Shown piece after piece: positions 22,316 to 33,994 of a stretch of DNA of 64,000 bases. The DNA comes from Cryoendolithus antarcticus (taxonomy: Eukaryota; Ascomycota; Dothideomycetes; Cladosporiales; Cladosporiaceae): NCBI GenBank assembly GCA_002077065.1, contig NAJO01000043.1, positions 1 to 64,000 on the forward strand, written 5' to 3'. The notes beneath the pieces were generated by a model. The model ran no database searches, had not been told where the DNA came from, and saw only the letters and a list, made by a program, of their open reading frames with translations. How positions within the stretch are numbered: position 1 is the first letter of the stretch; the number at the start of each line of letters is the position of its first letter. The translations under genes were made by a program, and so were the position numbers.

Positions 22316-23358
22316 GCGACTGAGTTCAAGACAGTGGGTGGATGGTGATTGAACGGGAGATAGCGAGACGGTCATTGTAGACAACACCAATTCTCGTCCT
22401 TGAGTATAGAGCACCGCAGAACCGTCAGTGGCTATCACAGAAAGACCCTCCCGGTTACTTGTCCGACCTCATGTCACGATTGCAGCCCTCGTCAATGGCA
22501 AGATTGCGGATCCCTGATATCTGAATCATCGGATGAACTAGTAGGAACGTGGGTAATGGTCCTATGAGCCACATCAGCATCCCACTGGCACGGAACAGCG
22601 AGCTTTGGAGATCGTCTTACCGTATCTACTTTCACTATCCGTCCCATCTTATTGGCGGCAACAGTATTGACCTTGATGATACACTGGTTACATGCCGCAC
22701 TCACCTTGATGGTTTTGTGAGGCGGGACCTTGTTCGCGCATTCCGACTGCCCGCCCTCGCAGACGGTCAGCCTTTGTGTCGCATAGTCTTCACCACGTTA
22801 ATATTTGATCTTCCTCCATGAGTTGCAGCCCTTGTGTCCGAACCGTGGCGTAAGAGCGGTCGTGTAGGACTCGGTTCTAATGTGGTGATGGCATGACGGA
22901 CAGATTATGTTGGTTGTGCCTCTACCTTGACACATTTTCTCGAATTAATAGATATCGCGACAAGCATGTGAATATGAGGAAGCATCTCTGGGGATCACGA
23001 GCTCATGAAGCAGTCCTAGATACAGACATGCGAGGCTGGCGAAGGCTAATACTGGTCGCCTCAAATTATTGATCAGTCAGAATAGGCGATGCGCAGCCTT
23101 GTGGATGAGCTGAGCGACCGTCCAGGCACACATGCATGCACCCGGTGTCGCAGCCAACACATCTTCTGGTGGTGCGTACCCGAGCGGATCGCAATCTGGT
23201 CACCTGCCTCCTACACGTTCATGCATAGCGAAGGTCCTGTAGATATGAGTGCTACATTATAGCACACACCCAACGCCCAAATGACTGCATTATAACACAC
23301 GGTTGAAGCTTGATTCGCGCGGTCGATTATGGCGCGCACTGTAACGTAAAACCTCAGA
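22316..23358. other. intergenic about 1 kb, no gene seen
   Basis: Only short frames on both strands (for instance 22549-22821 plus), none with a recognisable family. A short direct repeat CATTATA(G/A)CACAC occurs at about 23249 and 23287. Confidence 0.45.
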
Positions 23359-25428
23359 TCAGTCGCACAGGCTGCGGCTCTGTGTTGTCGAGGAACTGAA
23401 GAACTGCACTTCATTGCCTGCCTCTCCAATTTGTACGGGTAACATCATGGTTCCTACTCGCCGGAAGCTACCAGGCTGATCATGAGCAGTCTCCAGCAGA
23501 AGACATTCTGTAGTTTCTCGTGTGTAGCAGACAATACGAATGGGCAAAGCGTGAACGTGGCTGGATGGTATATATTCTCGGTCGTTGGAGTGCCCTCTGC
23601 CGTAGAACTCGACGCCATCGAGGCTTATCTGCAGTGAACCGCGGTCATTTGCCTGCCGTTGAACGACCTTGACCAAGTGGAGCTTGCCGCACAGTGTCAG
23701 ACTTGCAGATCTCAAGCCGCCCATGACATCTTTGCTTTCTGGGACAATATCAACAGCAATGACCGATATTTGTGATGGCGCTACCGGCGGCTGGTCAATG
23801 AAGTAAACGGGCAAAGTCATCGGTGCCCACGACCAGCTCGGTGCTATCCATTGAGAAGGGCGATCAGTTGTGCGTATCGGAGATAGCTCGGTAGTGTAGT
23901 CCAAGTCTGGCCACCACAACAGACTGTGCTCGAGATCGTTGAGCCACAAGCCTGCGACGTAGGTATCGCCAAGTAATTGCCCGACTTCGTGTGCGACTCC
24001 AGATATGGCCGAGAATGTATCGCGGGGATATGTGATGCTTCTAGCACTGTACTGATCCACCATTGAGTACCAGCATTGCAACAATTCATTGCGCGACAGA
24101 GTTGTGCCAACTGTATCACGTGGAATGCAACGGCCCACACGTCCAACGATTGATGCCAAAGGTCGATCGTCTTCAATCCAGTCTGTGGTACGGCACTCCA
24201 TGAAGAGCATGGTCTCTGTGACGTTCAAAGTCCGTCAGGCCAAATTGCGTTCTTGAAAGGTCCATCGCCTCTTGTTCCAGGGGGATAGCTCTACATTGGA
24301 GAACAGCTCGTTGTACCTCATAAGTCTCGGGTTTGCAACAAGCATGAATGTCCCGCTCGAATTTCCTGGTTCTATCCTTGGGTACTTAAAAGAAACTTCG
24401 TCATTGCAACGCGGCTGTAAAAATCCGTCGTTTGCTGAACAAGACCTGGTAGCGGCTAGGGTAAAGTAGGCGTGGGCATAGATGAGATGCATTAGAGACG
24501 ACTCATGTGCCCAGTCGTGAGGGTCATCCTGTGCGATGCAGAGCGCGTCGATCCAAAGATACTTCACTCCGAGCGCGCAGCACATACGTATGGCATCCCG
24601 GAAAGTCGCTGGTAAAGAGTCCAAGCGGATCTTGGGTACGTGCAGCGATTGACTGGTCGTGACAGTGAAATTCGCACCACTCCCCCACACGTAGCTCAGA
24701 GCCACGTACTTGCACGGGTGCGGTATGCCTTCGGTGTGTCCAAGTGTGACATGCTCATCGGACGTATCGCCTAAGATGAGCAAGCGCGTGGGAACAAATC
24801 CTCGATCGTTATTGACCTGGCACGCAGCGTGACCGTGCCAGCATTGATCAACGAAGTCCTGTATTTTGCGCACAATTCGGGGAGAGAGAGGATCCTTCAG
24901 GATGGGGCGTCTACGCAGACCGCCAAGGGTTGCAGCACAAGAATCTGACAGGACACTACTCAGTAGAAGCTACTCTTGGCCTGAACATGCGACTCACCTA
25001 CCTCCGGCTGCCCTTATGTGGAAAGGTATCTCCATCGGCACATCACCCAGGCTTGGAACATATATTTGAAAACTAAGCTCGTATGGAGCGTCCTGAGCGA
25101 GTTTGTAAGAGTCGGCCAAGATGTCGTTCTCACGACGCATAGCGAAGGTGTCGATATAGCATGGGAATGCATGCAAGTCAGACAGACGCGTGTAGCCATG
25201 ATCTTTAATCCATTCTGGGAACACGACTTGGATCTGCCGTCTCAGCATCTGGCACATGTCGCAGCCGGATGCGGCTGATGCAGCCAACGCGGGCAAGTCG
25301 GGCAGCACATCATCTTGGCCGTACTTATATTGATGATGTCCGAGGTGCTCACCAGCCTTGGGGACGATCTGTGCCGGGAGAGGTGGCACTATGCTGGTCG
25401 GTATAAGCTGGCAGTACGAGCACTTCAT
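23359..25428 (-). pseudogene. HET-domain (heterokaryon incompatibility) gene with one internal stop
   Basis: Exon 1 is 25428-25002, followed by a 57-nt intron (GTAGGT...CCTGTCAG), and exon 2 runs 24944-23359, 671 codons in all. Exon 1 begins MKCSYCQLIP with an early cysteine pair, typical of the N-terminal extension of HET proteins. Exon 2 holds the HET domain: KYVALSYVWG, LPATFRDAIRMC, YLWIDALCIAQDD and NKRRWTFQERNLA. Codon 379 (24237-24235) is TGA, exactly where the family usually has an Arg (ERxLxRR). The frame then continues intact for about 290 residues with LNVTETMLFMECRTTDW and a Trp-rich region. No short intron can remove the stop. HET proteins trigger programmed death after fusion of unlike hyphae. 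Loss of this one by a single nonsense change (CGA to TGA would suffice) may be a strain-specific inactive allele. Confidence 0.85.
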
Positions 25429-25795
25429 GATGCCGCAATGCGGATAAGGGAGTGACTCTAATCTTGCCCATCGGGAGTAGCTCTGATGGAACCACGAGGC
25501 TCGCGTCCACCTTCGCGTCCACCTCGAGGGCTGCGTCGTGACATGAGGTCTTGGGTGGAGAGGACGTTCAGAATGATGCCTGATTGCCTGAGTCGGACGC
25601 GACGTCTGCAACCCATCAACCCCACTCTCTGCACGACGATCCCTTTCACGACATGTCATCGGGTTTTCCACCCGTATCTCTGTGGATCAGGATTGATATC
25701 TTGACCCATGTAGCAGTATCCACACGCTCACGGTAAGTATACTTCGATTCATTTCTAAGTTTCTCAAGCCCGATGGTTTGAAGAACGCGGCGGAC

Positions 25796-27740
25796 ATGAT
25801 GGACGAGAAACGTATTAGCCGGCCTGTCACAGGCGACAAAACCGCGCTCGAATCTGGCTCCCTTGAAATCGACAAAGTCGCAGAGCGAAACCTGGTCCGC
25901 AAGCTCGATATTCACATCATACCTGGTGAGTAATGTTCCTCATCCATGGAAAAAAGGATCAGTGGTCCTCATATCTGATCAACAGTGGTGATGCTGCTCT
26001 ATCTGCTGTCATTCCTTGATCGGTAGGTCTCCCGGCCTTCCTCAATTTCTCGAAACTCCAACAACTCCTCTGCGACTGCCAACACTCGCAACGCAGCGGA
26101 TCTGAAGCGAAGTGCTAATGAAACGAACTCTGCTCCTGCCGTGGGCTAGCCGTGAAGTCGCACGTTCCATAGTGTTGCAATGATGTGCGACATTGCGTTG
26201 TTACGACCGAGCCGACCTTATGAATTAGCGAAGCAGCCGAACAGCAGCTTCGTCACACCTGTACCGACTAACGATAATGTCCACAGTGTCAATATAGGCA
26301 ATGCTCGTCTTTACGGCCTCCAAGAGGACCTCAAGATGGACAGCCAGCAGTATCAGATCGCGGTGTCGATCCTGTTCGTCACCTACATCCTCTCGGAGCT
26401 ACCGTCGAATCTAGTACTAAAAAAGTACGTCTCGCCTTCGCGCTGGATCGCCTTCATCACTACAAGCTGGGGCATCATCGCAACCTTGACAGGTGTGTGT
26501 CAGAGCTATGGTGGCCTGATAGCGTGTCGCTTGCTACTCGGTGCCGTCGAAGGCGGTCTGGTACGTACGCTCTCGAGCGAAGCTATCGTGATGTGAACTC
26601 GCTGACTGCTCCGAAGTTCCCCGGCTGTGCGATCTATCTTACGCTATACTACACCAAGCACGACTTGGCTCTACGCATAGGTTATCTCTTTGTGTCTGCC
26701 GCTCTTGCGGGAGCCTGTGGCGGTCTGCTAGCCTATGGAATCGGCTACATGGACGGCATCGCCGGCCTCCGAGGCTGGCGGTGGATCATGATCCTCGAAG
26801 GTCTCCCTACATTCGTCCTGGGCGTTGCGTCCTGGTGGCTTCTTGCTGACAGTCCCGAGACGGCGTACTACCTCAACGCTGAGGAGAAGGCGCTTGTAGT
26901 CAGACGCCGGGAGGCTCAGCTCGGTGTTTCTGATGTCTTTGATTGGAAAGACGTGCGCAAAGGTCTGAAGGACTGGAAAATCTACGTCTTCTCGGCTGGC
27001 CAATTCTGTCAGGACACGATGCTTTACGGATATTCAACTTTCCTTCCTACGATCATCAAAGCCATTCGCCCGCAAAGCTCGTCGGCTATCGTGCAAGTCC
27101 TGACCATACCATGCTACGCCTTGGGCGCGATAACCTACATGGCTGCGGCGCGATACAGCGACTGGAAGCAAATCCGTGGCCCAATCGTGCTGCTCTTCGG
27201 CGCGATATCTGTCCTTGGGTACGCACTGCTCATCTCAGAAGCTAGTTCGGGCGTACACTACGCGGGGTGCTTTTTTGTAGCCATGGGATTGTGAGCATTG
27301 ACCTGCAGCGCGATGTCGAAGTTACCATTGACAATCGCAGATACGTTGTAGTAGGCATACCACTTGCGTGGCTACCAAGTAACAACCCACGATATGGCAA
27401 GCGGACGACGGCAACTGGATTGCAGCTCACGATAGGAAATACATCTGGAATCATGGCGAGCTTCGTAAGTGTCCCTTGACTACATGGCGTGGCCAAACAG
27501 ATCGCTGACAGCACGTAGCTTTATCCCTCAAGCGAAGGACCGCGTTATGTACGAGGTCATGCGGTGACAATGTCTCTTGTTGCCTTTGGCAGCCTGCTGT
27601 ACACTGCGATGTACTTCTACTTTGCGCGAGAGAACAAGCAGAGGGCGGCCGGGAAGCGAGACGAGCTTATGGCAGGGTTGAGCGAAGACGAGGTATTAGC
27701 CTTGGGAGACGAGAATCCCAGGTTTGTGTTCAGCAAGTGA
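25796..27740 (+). CDS. MFS anion:cation symporter (allantoate/nicotinate permease type)
   Basis: Six exons: 25796-25925, 25986-26022, 26287-26560, 26617-27290, 27341-27464 and 27519-27740; 486 residues. Exon phases close perfectly. It carries the usual first helix (HIIPVVMLLYLLSFLDR), VNIGNARLYGLQEDL, the helix-4/5 motif (CRLLLGAVEGGLFPGCAIYLT), RGWRWIMILEGLPTFVLGV and YLNAEEKALVVRRR, then the second bundle of helices with AWLPSNNPRYGKRTTATGLQ near the end of the fold. This is the ACS family (Dal5/Tna1-like), which imports small organic anions such as nicotinate, allantoate or pantothenate by proton symport. The substrate cannot be read from sequence. The second intron is long for this genome (264 nt). 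It starts 367 bp from the HET gene, divergently. Confidence 0.9.
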
Positions 27741-28397
27741 TACAACGCTGTACTGTAGCATATGCTGTAGCTTTACCAACGCCGAACCCATCCCATCACA
27801 GACTGCAACCTGCTCAATATAATAATCGATGATGTACACAGGCACGGTAGGGAGAGCTGAGTTTCTGTGAACGGGAACGACGGCAAGGAATTGCTTACGT
27901 GTACTCGCCGATTGGACACACCATGCCGATTCCTTTGCTTTCATCCCTTCGCCCAAATCCCAACTATATCCTTCAATAAGCTGCTGCTATTGTTAACCAT
28001 CACGTCGAGAAGTATCTGGTGTCGTTCGCGCTTGCTTCGCTTCCCATTTCTACGGCTCGGTATCACTACAGTGCCGAGAGTCCAAGTCATCAGGTTGCGC
28101 ATACAACATGGCTTCCAAAGGTGCATCAGATGGAGGTGTGAAATTGGACGTCGCTCAGGTAGAAGACGTGGCGGACGCATCATACATTGGTCGTCGACCA
28201 TCATCGTCTGGGCGCGATACTAAGAGGATCAGTGAGTTACAACGCTCCTTCCCCTCATCAGACGGCAAGCTGCATGAAATTTCTGCGCCTGCCGTCTCGT
28301 GTCTTCGCGACCACCTCTTTCTGCTGCACAACCAGCACGATCGAGTCTACAACTCCTGCATATTGCACAGCGAGCACCTTTCAACAAGGCCCTCGCA
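27741..28397. other. intergenic with an isolated 140-codon frame
   Basis: An ATG at 28108 opens a frame of 139 codons that overlaps the Emg1 start in another frame. Its first 40 residues look protein-like (KLDVAQVEDVADASYIG) and a GTGAGT donor follows at 28231, but I found no exon to join it to. It may be an upstream frame in the Emg1 leader or nothing. Confidence 0.3.
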
Positions 28398-29177
28398 ATG
28401 GCTGACAAGAGACGCGTCCTACCCACAGGAACGCAAACGCAATCCCTTCCTCCGCCCGCACTTCCTCAATTGGTCGCAGAGCAACATGTCCCTGTGGCCT
28501 CGAGCGATAAAGACACTAAGCGACTGATCGTCGTTCTGTCGAACGCCAGCCTCGAGACGTACAAGGCAAGTCATGGCCCACCTGGCCGGAATGGCGCAAA
28601 AGACGACAAGTACTCGCTACTGAACAGCGACGAGCACATTGGTGTAATGCGCAAGATGAACCGCGACATCTCAGACGCCCGACCAGACATCACGCATCAA
28701 TGCCTGCTCACGCTTCTCGACTCGCCCATTAACAAAGCCGGCAAGCTGCAGATATACATCCACACGGCGAAAGGCGTGCTCATTGAAGTTTCACCCACCG
28801 TCCGCATCCCTCGAACCTTCAAGCGCTTCGCCGGTCTCATGGTCCAGCTGTTGCATAAGCTCTCGATCCGATCTACTACGTCGCAAGAGAAGCTGCTCAA
28901 AGTCATCAAGAACCCGATCACGGACCATTTGCCGCCGAATTGCCGGAAGGTGACGCTGTCGTTCGATGCGGAGGTGGTCAGGGTGAGGGATTACATTCAT
29001 GATTTGGGGCCGAAGGAAAGCGTCTGCGTCTTTGTTGGCGCTATGGCGAAGGGTACGGACAACTTTGCGGATCAGTTCAAGGACGATGCGATCAGTATTA
29101 GCAACTACAGTTTGAGTGCCAGTGTGGCATGTAGCAAGTTTTGTCACGCGGCTGAGGATGTTTGGGATATCATCTAG
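28398..29177 (+). CDS. EMG1: 18S rRNA pseudouridine N1-methyltransferase Emg1/Nep1
   Basis: Single exon of 259 residues. The start MADKRRVLP was chosen because it gives the family length (yeast Nep1 is about 250 residues). It has the Nep1 SPOUT fold blocks: [76 protein letters not shown], and near the C-terminus [16 protein letters not shown] followed by [20 protein letters not shown], which form the S-adenosylmethionine knot. The enzyme methylates N1 of the pseudouridine that Tsr3 later modifies, and it is also a structural small-subunit assembly factor in the nucleolus. It is normally essential. Confidence 0.95.
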   Translation: MADKRRVLPTGTQTQSLPPPALPQLVAEQHVPVASSDKDTKRLIVVLSNASLETYKASHGPPGRNGAKDDKYSLLNSDEHIGVMRKMNRDISDARPDITHQCLLTLLDSPINKAGKLQIYIHTAKGVLIEVSPTVRIPRTFKRFAGLMVQLLHKLSIRSTTSQEKLLKVIKNPITDHLPPNCRKVTLSFDAEVVRVRDYIHDLGPKESVCVFVGAMAKGTDNFADQFKDDAISISNYSLSASVACSKFCHAAEDVWDII

Positions 29178-29361
29178 AGGCACTGCGGTGAAGTGAGCAA
29201 TGCTAAGCGAGCGGAGGAAGTTGGAAGGGCGCTACTTGTAGTATGGATGATTGTTGGCAGCTATTGCAATTGTATGGAATATCGATGTTGGCGCTGCTAC
29301 AATGTATGCCTGCTTGGACGTCCACCCTCGGAATCTGTCCTTAGTCAAATCGAGACAAGGC

Positions 29362-30591
29362 CTACGCCTTCGCAGCCTTCCTTTCTGACTTGCCTTCCTC
29401 TTTCTCCTTGCCCTTCTCCTTCTTGCGAGTCTCCTTCAGATGGGGCCCATTTGGCACTTTCACTTCGCTCTTCCCATTCACCCCCGGGATCGCATTGTCA
29501 CCGCCCTTTGCCTTCCGAAAGCCCTTTCCTGTGTCTGCCATTGGTCCCTCGGCTTCGTCATCCTCACTTTCACTGCCACTGCCAATCCTCCCGGCCTCCC
29601 CTTTGCCGAATCCAGGAGGCCGATAACGCATCTTCAGCCCTCGTGGCTGCTCTCTAACCCTGCTGATTGCTGGCAGCTTGATCTCCGCGGCTTTCTCGCT
29701 ACCCGTCACCTGACTCGCTTGCTTGCCACTCAGCTCTGGCAACTCCACGACTTCCCTCATCTGCAGCGTCCGACTGATAGGTTGCGAAACGGGTGTGTAG
29801 CCCTCCGATGTAGGGAGCAGAACGGTCGTCGCTGCCGCCGATGGGAGTGCAGTGAGGGAGTAGCGGGCGGACTTGTGCGTCAGCACTGGCGTGCCCTTCT
29901 CAATTACTTCGAAAGACGCCTCGGTCAGGGCGCTGATCGGGAGGTGAGACGGCGCCGTGATGTGCCAAATCTGCTTCCCCGCGAGAGAGGATCGAGGTAT
30001 ACTAGAGGTGGGCAGTGTGGGTACACGGGTATAGCCTGGAGGTGCAAGAAGAGGCTGTGTGGGTAGCGAGGGTGGTGCGGTCGTCTGCGCTTCTGTTCGG
30101 GACTTCTTCTGCGGTGGTGCATCGGGCAGGACTTTAGGGTCATCTGCAGCTTCATCTTCGCTGCTGCTGGAGTCGTCTGCTTTCCGCTTCGCGCCATTTG
30201 TCGTTACTGTCGACTTCTGAGGCTTCGAGGTTGCTTTCGCTGCAACATCCGGCAGCTCATCGTCTGAGCTGCTTCCCAGCTCTGCCTCCTCCCCCATCCC
30301 CTCGTTCTCCTCTTCGCTCGACGTATCGTCCGGTACTGCGGGTATCGTAGGTTCAGTGACTTTCACTCTCCGAATGTCCGGCTTTGTGGTGTTCTGCCTC
30401 TTCTCCTGCTCGCTCTCACTGTCACCACTGCCACCCTCTGATCCAGAGTCCGACTCGCTCCCCGATTCTACCACAACGTCCGCGCTGAGAGTCGAAGGTT
30501 GTGCTCGCGCTGTTTGGGACGCTTTGGGCGCAGTCTTCTCCTTTCCGCCCGGCAGAGCTATGCGGGCATCCTGCACCTTCGTTTTCGCCAT
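29362..30591 (-). CDS. RPA34: RNA polymerase I subunit RPA34 (RPA34.5-like)
   Basis: Single exon of 409 residues. The N-terminal third is acidic and Ser-rich (DSSSSEDEAADD). The core, about residues 180-330, carries LLAPPGYTRVPTL, GKQIWHITAPSHLPI, a block ending ARYSLTALP, and later RGLKMRYRPPGFG, which match the RPA34.5 dimerisation region. The C-terminus is Lys-rich (KETRKKEKGKEKEEGK), as in yeast Rpa34. With Rpa49 it forms the TFIIF-like module of RNA polymerase I that aids initiation and elongation of rDNA transcription. The gene starts 157 bp from the divergent GRC3. Confidence 0.88.
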   Translation of the reverse strand: MAKTKVQDARIALPGGKEKTAPKASQTARAQPSTLSADVVVESGSESDSGSEGGSGDSESEQEKRQNTTKPDIRRVKVTEPTIPAVPDDTSSEEENEGMGEEAELGSSSDDELPDVAAKATSKPQKSTVTTNGAKRKADDSSSSEDEAADDPKVLPDAPPQKKSRTEAQTTAPPSLPTQPLLAPPGYTRVPTLPTSSIPRSSLAGKQIWHITAPSHLPISALTEASFEVIEKGTPVLTHKSARYSLTALPSAAATTVLLPTSEGYTPVSQPISRTLQMREVVELPELSGKQASQVTGSEKAAEIKLPAISRVREQPRGLKMRYRPPGFGKGEAGRIGSGSESEDDEAEGPMADTGKGFRKAKGGDNAIPGVNGKSEVKVPNGPHLKETRKKEKGKEKEEGKSERKAAKA

Positions 30592-30748
30592 GGCTCCGCA
30601 GTGCTAGATCTGTTAGTTCCGCATTGATGCGTTAACAAAAGTCCAACGGCTGCGCGGAATTCGTTCCGACAACTTTTTACATCCGCTGTCCCAATGAGGT
30701 AAGTCCGCCTTCTTTCGATCTCTATCCATCGGCGAGCATTTCTCGAAC
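30592..30748. promoter_or_regulatory. 157-bp bidirectional promoter between RPA34 and GRC3
   Basis: The start codons of two divergent rRNA-pathway genes are only 157 bp apart, so both promoters must lie in or overlap this stretch. Specific transcription-factor sites were not identified. Confidence 0.6.
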
Positions 30749-32703
30749 ATGGCGCAGAAGCGTAAGGCGAAGGACGCCTTCGGCGCGCCTGAAGGTCAGT
30801 GGGAACATCTGCTCAGCACGGCAAACTATTCACTAATTCATTTTCTCCAGGTGTACTGAGTGCCTTCGCAGCAGCTCGATTGAAACGAGCAGACCAAGAA
30901 GCTGCCGGCGTAAGTCCTGCTCTTGCCGAAGAAGTAGCAACGACACCCTACGATGGCCACCATAGCAGTCCAGGAGCCTCAACGCGAGTCAGTCGCGGGG
31001 GCAGCCCAAACGATGCCGTCGAAGAGAATGTCAGACTGCCCCCTCCGATCAGCTACCGGACGAACCATCTCAATGTTGTGGACGACGATGCCGAGTCTAT
31101 GACGTTGCTCCTCGGCATCAATGAGATAGCATGTATAGCCGGCGAGTACGACGTGACCATTCTGGACGGAGCAGCCACGATCTACGGCTTCCTGCTGCGG
31201 CCTGAGTCCGGTGTGCAAAGAGTGTACGCTCCCAGCACTCATGCTCTGCCCGTGATCACTGCACGTCGTGGACCAACCAAAGTCTGCTTGCGATCGGTCA
31301 AGTCAAGCTTGCGCACACTCGAGCGTCTCTCCCCTGTTTTCCGCAACATCTGGACTGCCGACGAGAAGGAAAGATCGTTCAAGCTTTTGCAAACATCGTC
31401 CGAGAACTCTAGCCAACGGCCGCTAAGTATTCTCGATACTGATGATGCGAGCCAAGGGATTCTCACACAGATCGCTGGGCGCGTGAACGAACGAGATGGT
31501 GACCTCAGGGTCATAACCCTTGGACCCAAGTCGTCGGGCAAGTCAACCTTCAATAGGCAGATATGCAACGCTATTGCGGCTAGGACGCCCAAGAAGCGAT
31601 GCCTGTATCTCGATCTCGACCCTGGACAGCCTGAGTTTGGACCGCCTGGTCAGGTGTCACTTGTCGAAGTACGTGCGCCGATACTTGGACATGCGTTCAC
31701 GCATCCTGCATCGAAGAAGTCGAAGTCTTACCGGCTGCTCGTGACGAATACGCTGGCATCTACGAGCTTCAAGGATGACCCGGAGCACTACATTGCATGT
31801 GTACGCGACATCATGGTTGGTTATCGGGCACGGGTACAAGGCAAAGACGCCCAGCCATTGATCGTCAACGCGAGCGGCTGGGTCACTGGACTCGGCGCGA
31901 CAGTCATGATCGATCTGCTCGACGTACTAGGCATCACTGACACTGTCCTGATCGACGGCGACTACCCACTCCTCGCAGGACCCGCGCGCGAAAAAAGCGA
32001 AGTCTTCTACAAGCTTCCACGCCCTCCCGCTCGACCTTCCTCCCGCACACCCGCCGAGCTGCGGACGATGCAGATGATGTCCTACTTCCACAGTCAAGCC
32101 TCTTCTGTTCCGAGATGGACCGCCAAACCCATCTCATCGCTCAAACCCTGGCTCGTCAGCTACAGCGCAACAAATCCAGGGATTCACGCCATCGTGTCTT
32201 ATGGTCAAGCCGTCCCACCCGAGCATCTCAGCGAGATCCTCGACGGCTCAATCGTGGCGATCATCTCTATCGACATCTCCACCGATACTACAGCCCAAGA
32301 GCTCCTCCCCATGGTCCTACGTACTCCGAACGGCCTTCCTTACATTCCCGCCCCACCATCTGGCTATCTAGTTCCTCTGGATCCAGGCCAGACGACAACA
32401 CACTCCCTGGCCCTAGTCCGCGCCATAGACCCTGAGATGCAGACTCTCCATCTCATCACACCGCTCTCAGAGTCTGAGATCGCGGGTCTCATGGAACGGC
32501 GAGTTATGCTAGTGCGAGGCAACTTCGACTCACCGGACTGGGCTTATCTTGAAGACCTATACTCCGACGAGACAAAAGATGCGGGTAAGAAGGAGGTAGC
32601 AGAAGGCAAGCGACCATGGGTCAGACTACGCGAGGAAGTGGGCGTCGAAGGTGGGGTATGGAGGGTCCGGCATCCACCCATGGCCGGGCAGATCAGTGGG
32701 TAG
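30749..32703 (+). CDS. GRC3: polynucleotide 5'-hydroxyl kinase Grc3
   Basis: A short first exon (30749-30794, MAQKRKAKDAFGAPE) is followed by a 56-nt intron and the main exon 30851-32703, giving 632 residues. The N-terminus is basic. An all-beta region (residues 85-200) precedes the P-loop GPKSSGKST at about residue 240, followed by CLYLDLDPGQPEFGPPGQVSL, the characteristic Grc3/Clp1 block, and VNASGWVTGLG. Grc3 phosphorylates 5'-hydroxyl RNA ends, works with the Las1 nuclease in cutting and processing ITS2 of pre-rRNA, and aids RNA polymerase I termination. Its stop codon is 32 bp from that of the convergent reductase gene, so the two 3' ends probably overlap. Confidence 0.93.
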
Positions 32704-32735
32704 AGTCGAGCCTTTATATCAAGCCATACTTGTTA

Positions 32736-33994
32736 CTATGGAATGATCCTCCCTTTCCTCATCTCCCTGAATGCCCTCTCGTACCCCTCAAACACATCCC
32801 TCTCCTCCGTATGTCCCACCCCCTTCCTCGCCTCACTACTCATATCCCTCCGAAACGTAATCCCACACACATCATCCGCGAACTTCCACCCCGTAGCCTC
32901 CAGCGCACCTTCTCTCAGGCCATGTTTCCTGACAAAGTCCGGCCATTGCGCATGGTGCTCAAGCATATAGCTCTCGATAGCCTTGGGCTTGGGCGACGCA
33001 TTCGGACCAGTACCTTTCAAGCCAAAGTAAGCCGTCAATCGCGGCCAGAGCGCAGACCACGCGAACGGTGGTCCGTCAACGCAATTGAAGATACTCCCGT
33101 TGCCGCATGTCTGAGGGCTCGTGGCGCAGTGCACATGCATCCTCCCTAACAGATCACTGCTTGAATCTGTATGTAGCGCTTCCCACGCTTCAGCTCCGTA
33201 GGGAAACACTACTTCAGACCGTTCGCCCTCGAGCTCGCGGTAGAGGCTAAAGTAGAGGGCGAGGGACTGCGCCATATTCATAGCATTGTTATTTGGTACG
33301 AAGCCTACTATCACGTCTGGTCGGATCTCGCAGAAAGACCAGGCTTTGCCTTGGGAGGCGACGCTGAGGATGTCGTGTTGGGCGTAGTAGAACACGTTTT
33401 CTGCATGTGGCGAGGGGATTCGAGGCGTCGACTCCAGTAACGGAGGCTCGTAAACGATGCCGTCTTGGCCGTGGAATTCGACGCCGTATGCCTGAAGATT
33501 GATGTGTCAGCATGAGGCTTGGTGAATGGGGTGAGTCGAGGGGATGAGCCCACTTTGCCACCTGTATTCAGCGTGATGAACTGCAGCTTCGGACAGCAGA
33601 TCTCCACTCCTCCAACGGCGTTCGTCAGCATCTCGCTGTTCACCTTCTTGAGGTCCTCGAAGCTGCCGCCATGGCCGCCGTACGCGGCGTAAAACACATG
33701 CGTCACGAGGTCAATCCCGGGTACGTGCTGCAATTGCAACAGACTCGACTCTCTTGACAGCAGGTCAATGCCCGAGTAGAGGTCGATACGTGGATCGGCA
33801 GGCAATTGTGCGATGGATGCCGAGAGAGGACGATTCGTGAGTCCTATGACTCGGGAGAAAGCCGTTGTTGATGGACTGGTGAGTAAAGCTTGGAGGATCG
33901 CGTGGCCGGTGATGCCGCTTGCGCCGAAGACGAGGGCTATGAGGGCGCCAACCTCGTTTGATCTTGAGGGGAATAGGGGAGCGGTAGCCTCCAT
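32736..33994 (-). CDS. PRISE-type NAD(P)-dependent short-chain reductase
   Basis: Exon 1 is 33994-33554 and exon 2 is 33491-32736, separated by a 62-nt intron (GTGGGC...TCTTCAG), giving 398 residues. The nucleotide-binding motif GASGITG lies at about residue 24, with VIGLTNRP after the second strand, a typical atypical-SDR pattern. THVFYAAYGG and the catalytic-region motif LNTGGKAYGVEF, which spans the intron, match the progesterone 5-beta-reductase/iridoid-synthase (PRISE) family, in which the Tyr of this motif is catalytic. It then has ENVFYYAQHDIL and SFCEIRPDVIVGFVPNN. Fungal members reduce activated enones; the natural substrate is unknown. A longer start at 34045 would be non-ATG. Confidence 0.85.

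Noticed and set aside
28108..28527. 139-codon frame before EMG1, with a GTGAGT donor
   Set aside because: No acceptor exon restores a protein, and it overlaps EMG1 in another frame; kept only as a note in the intergenic entry.
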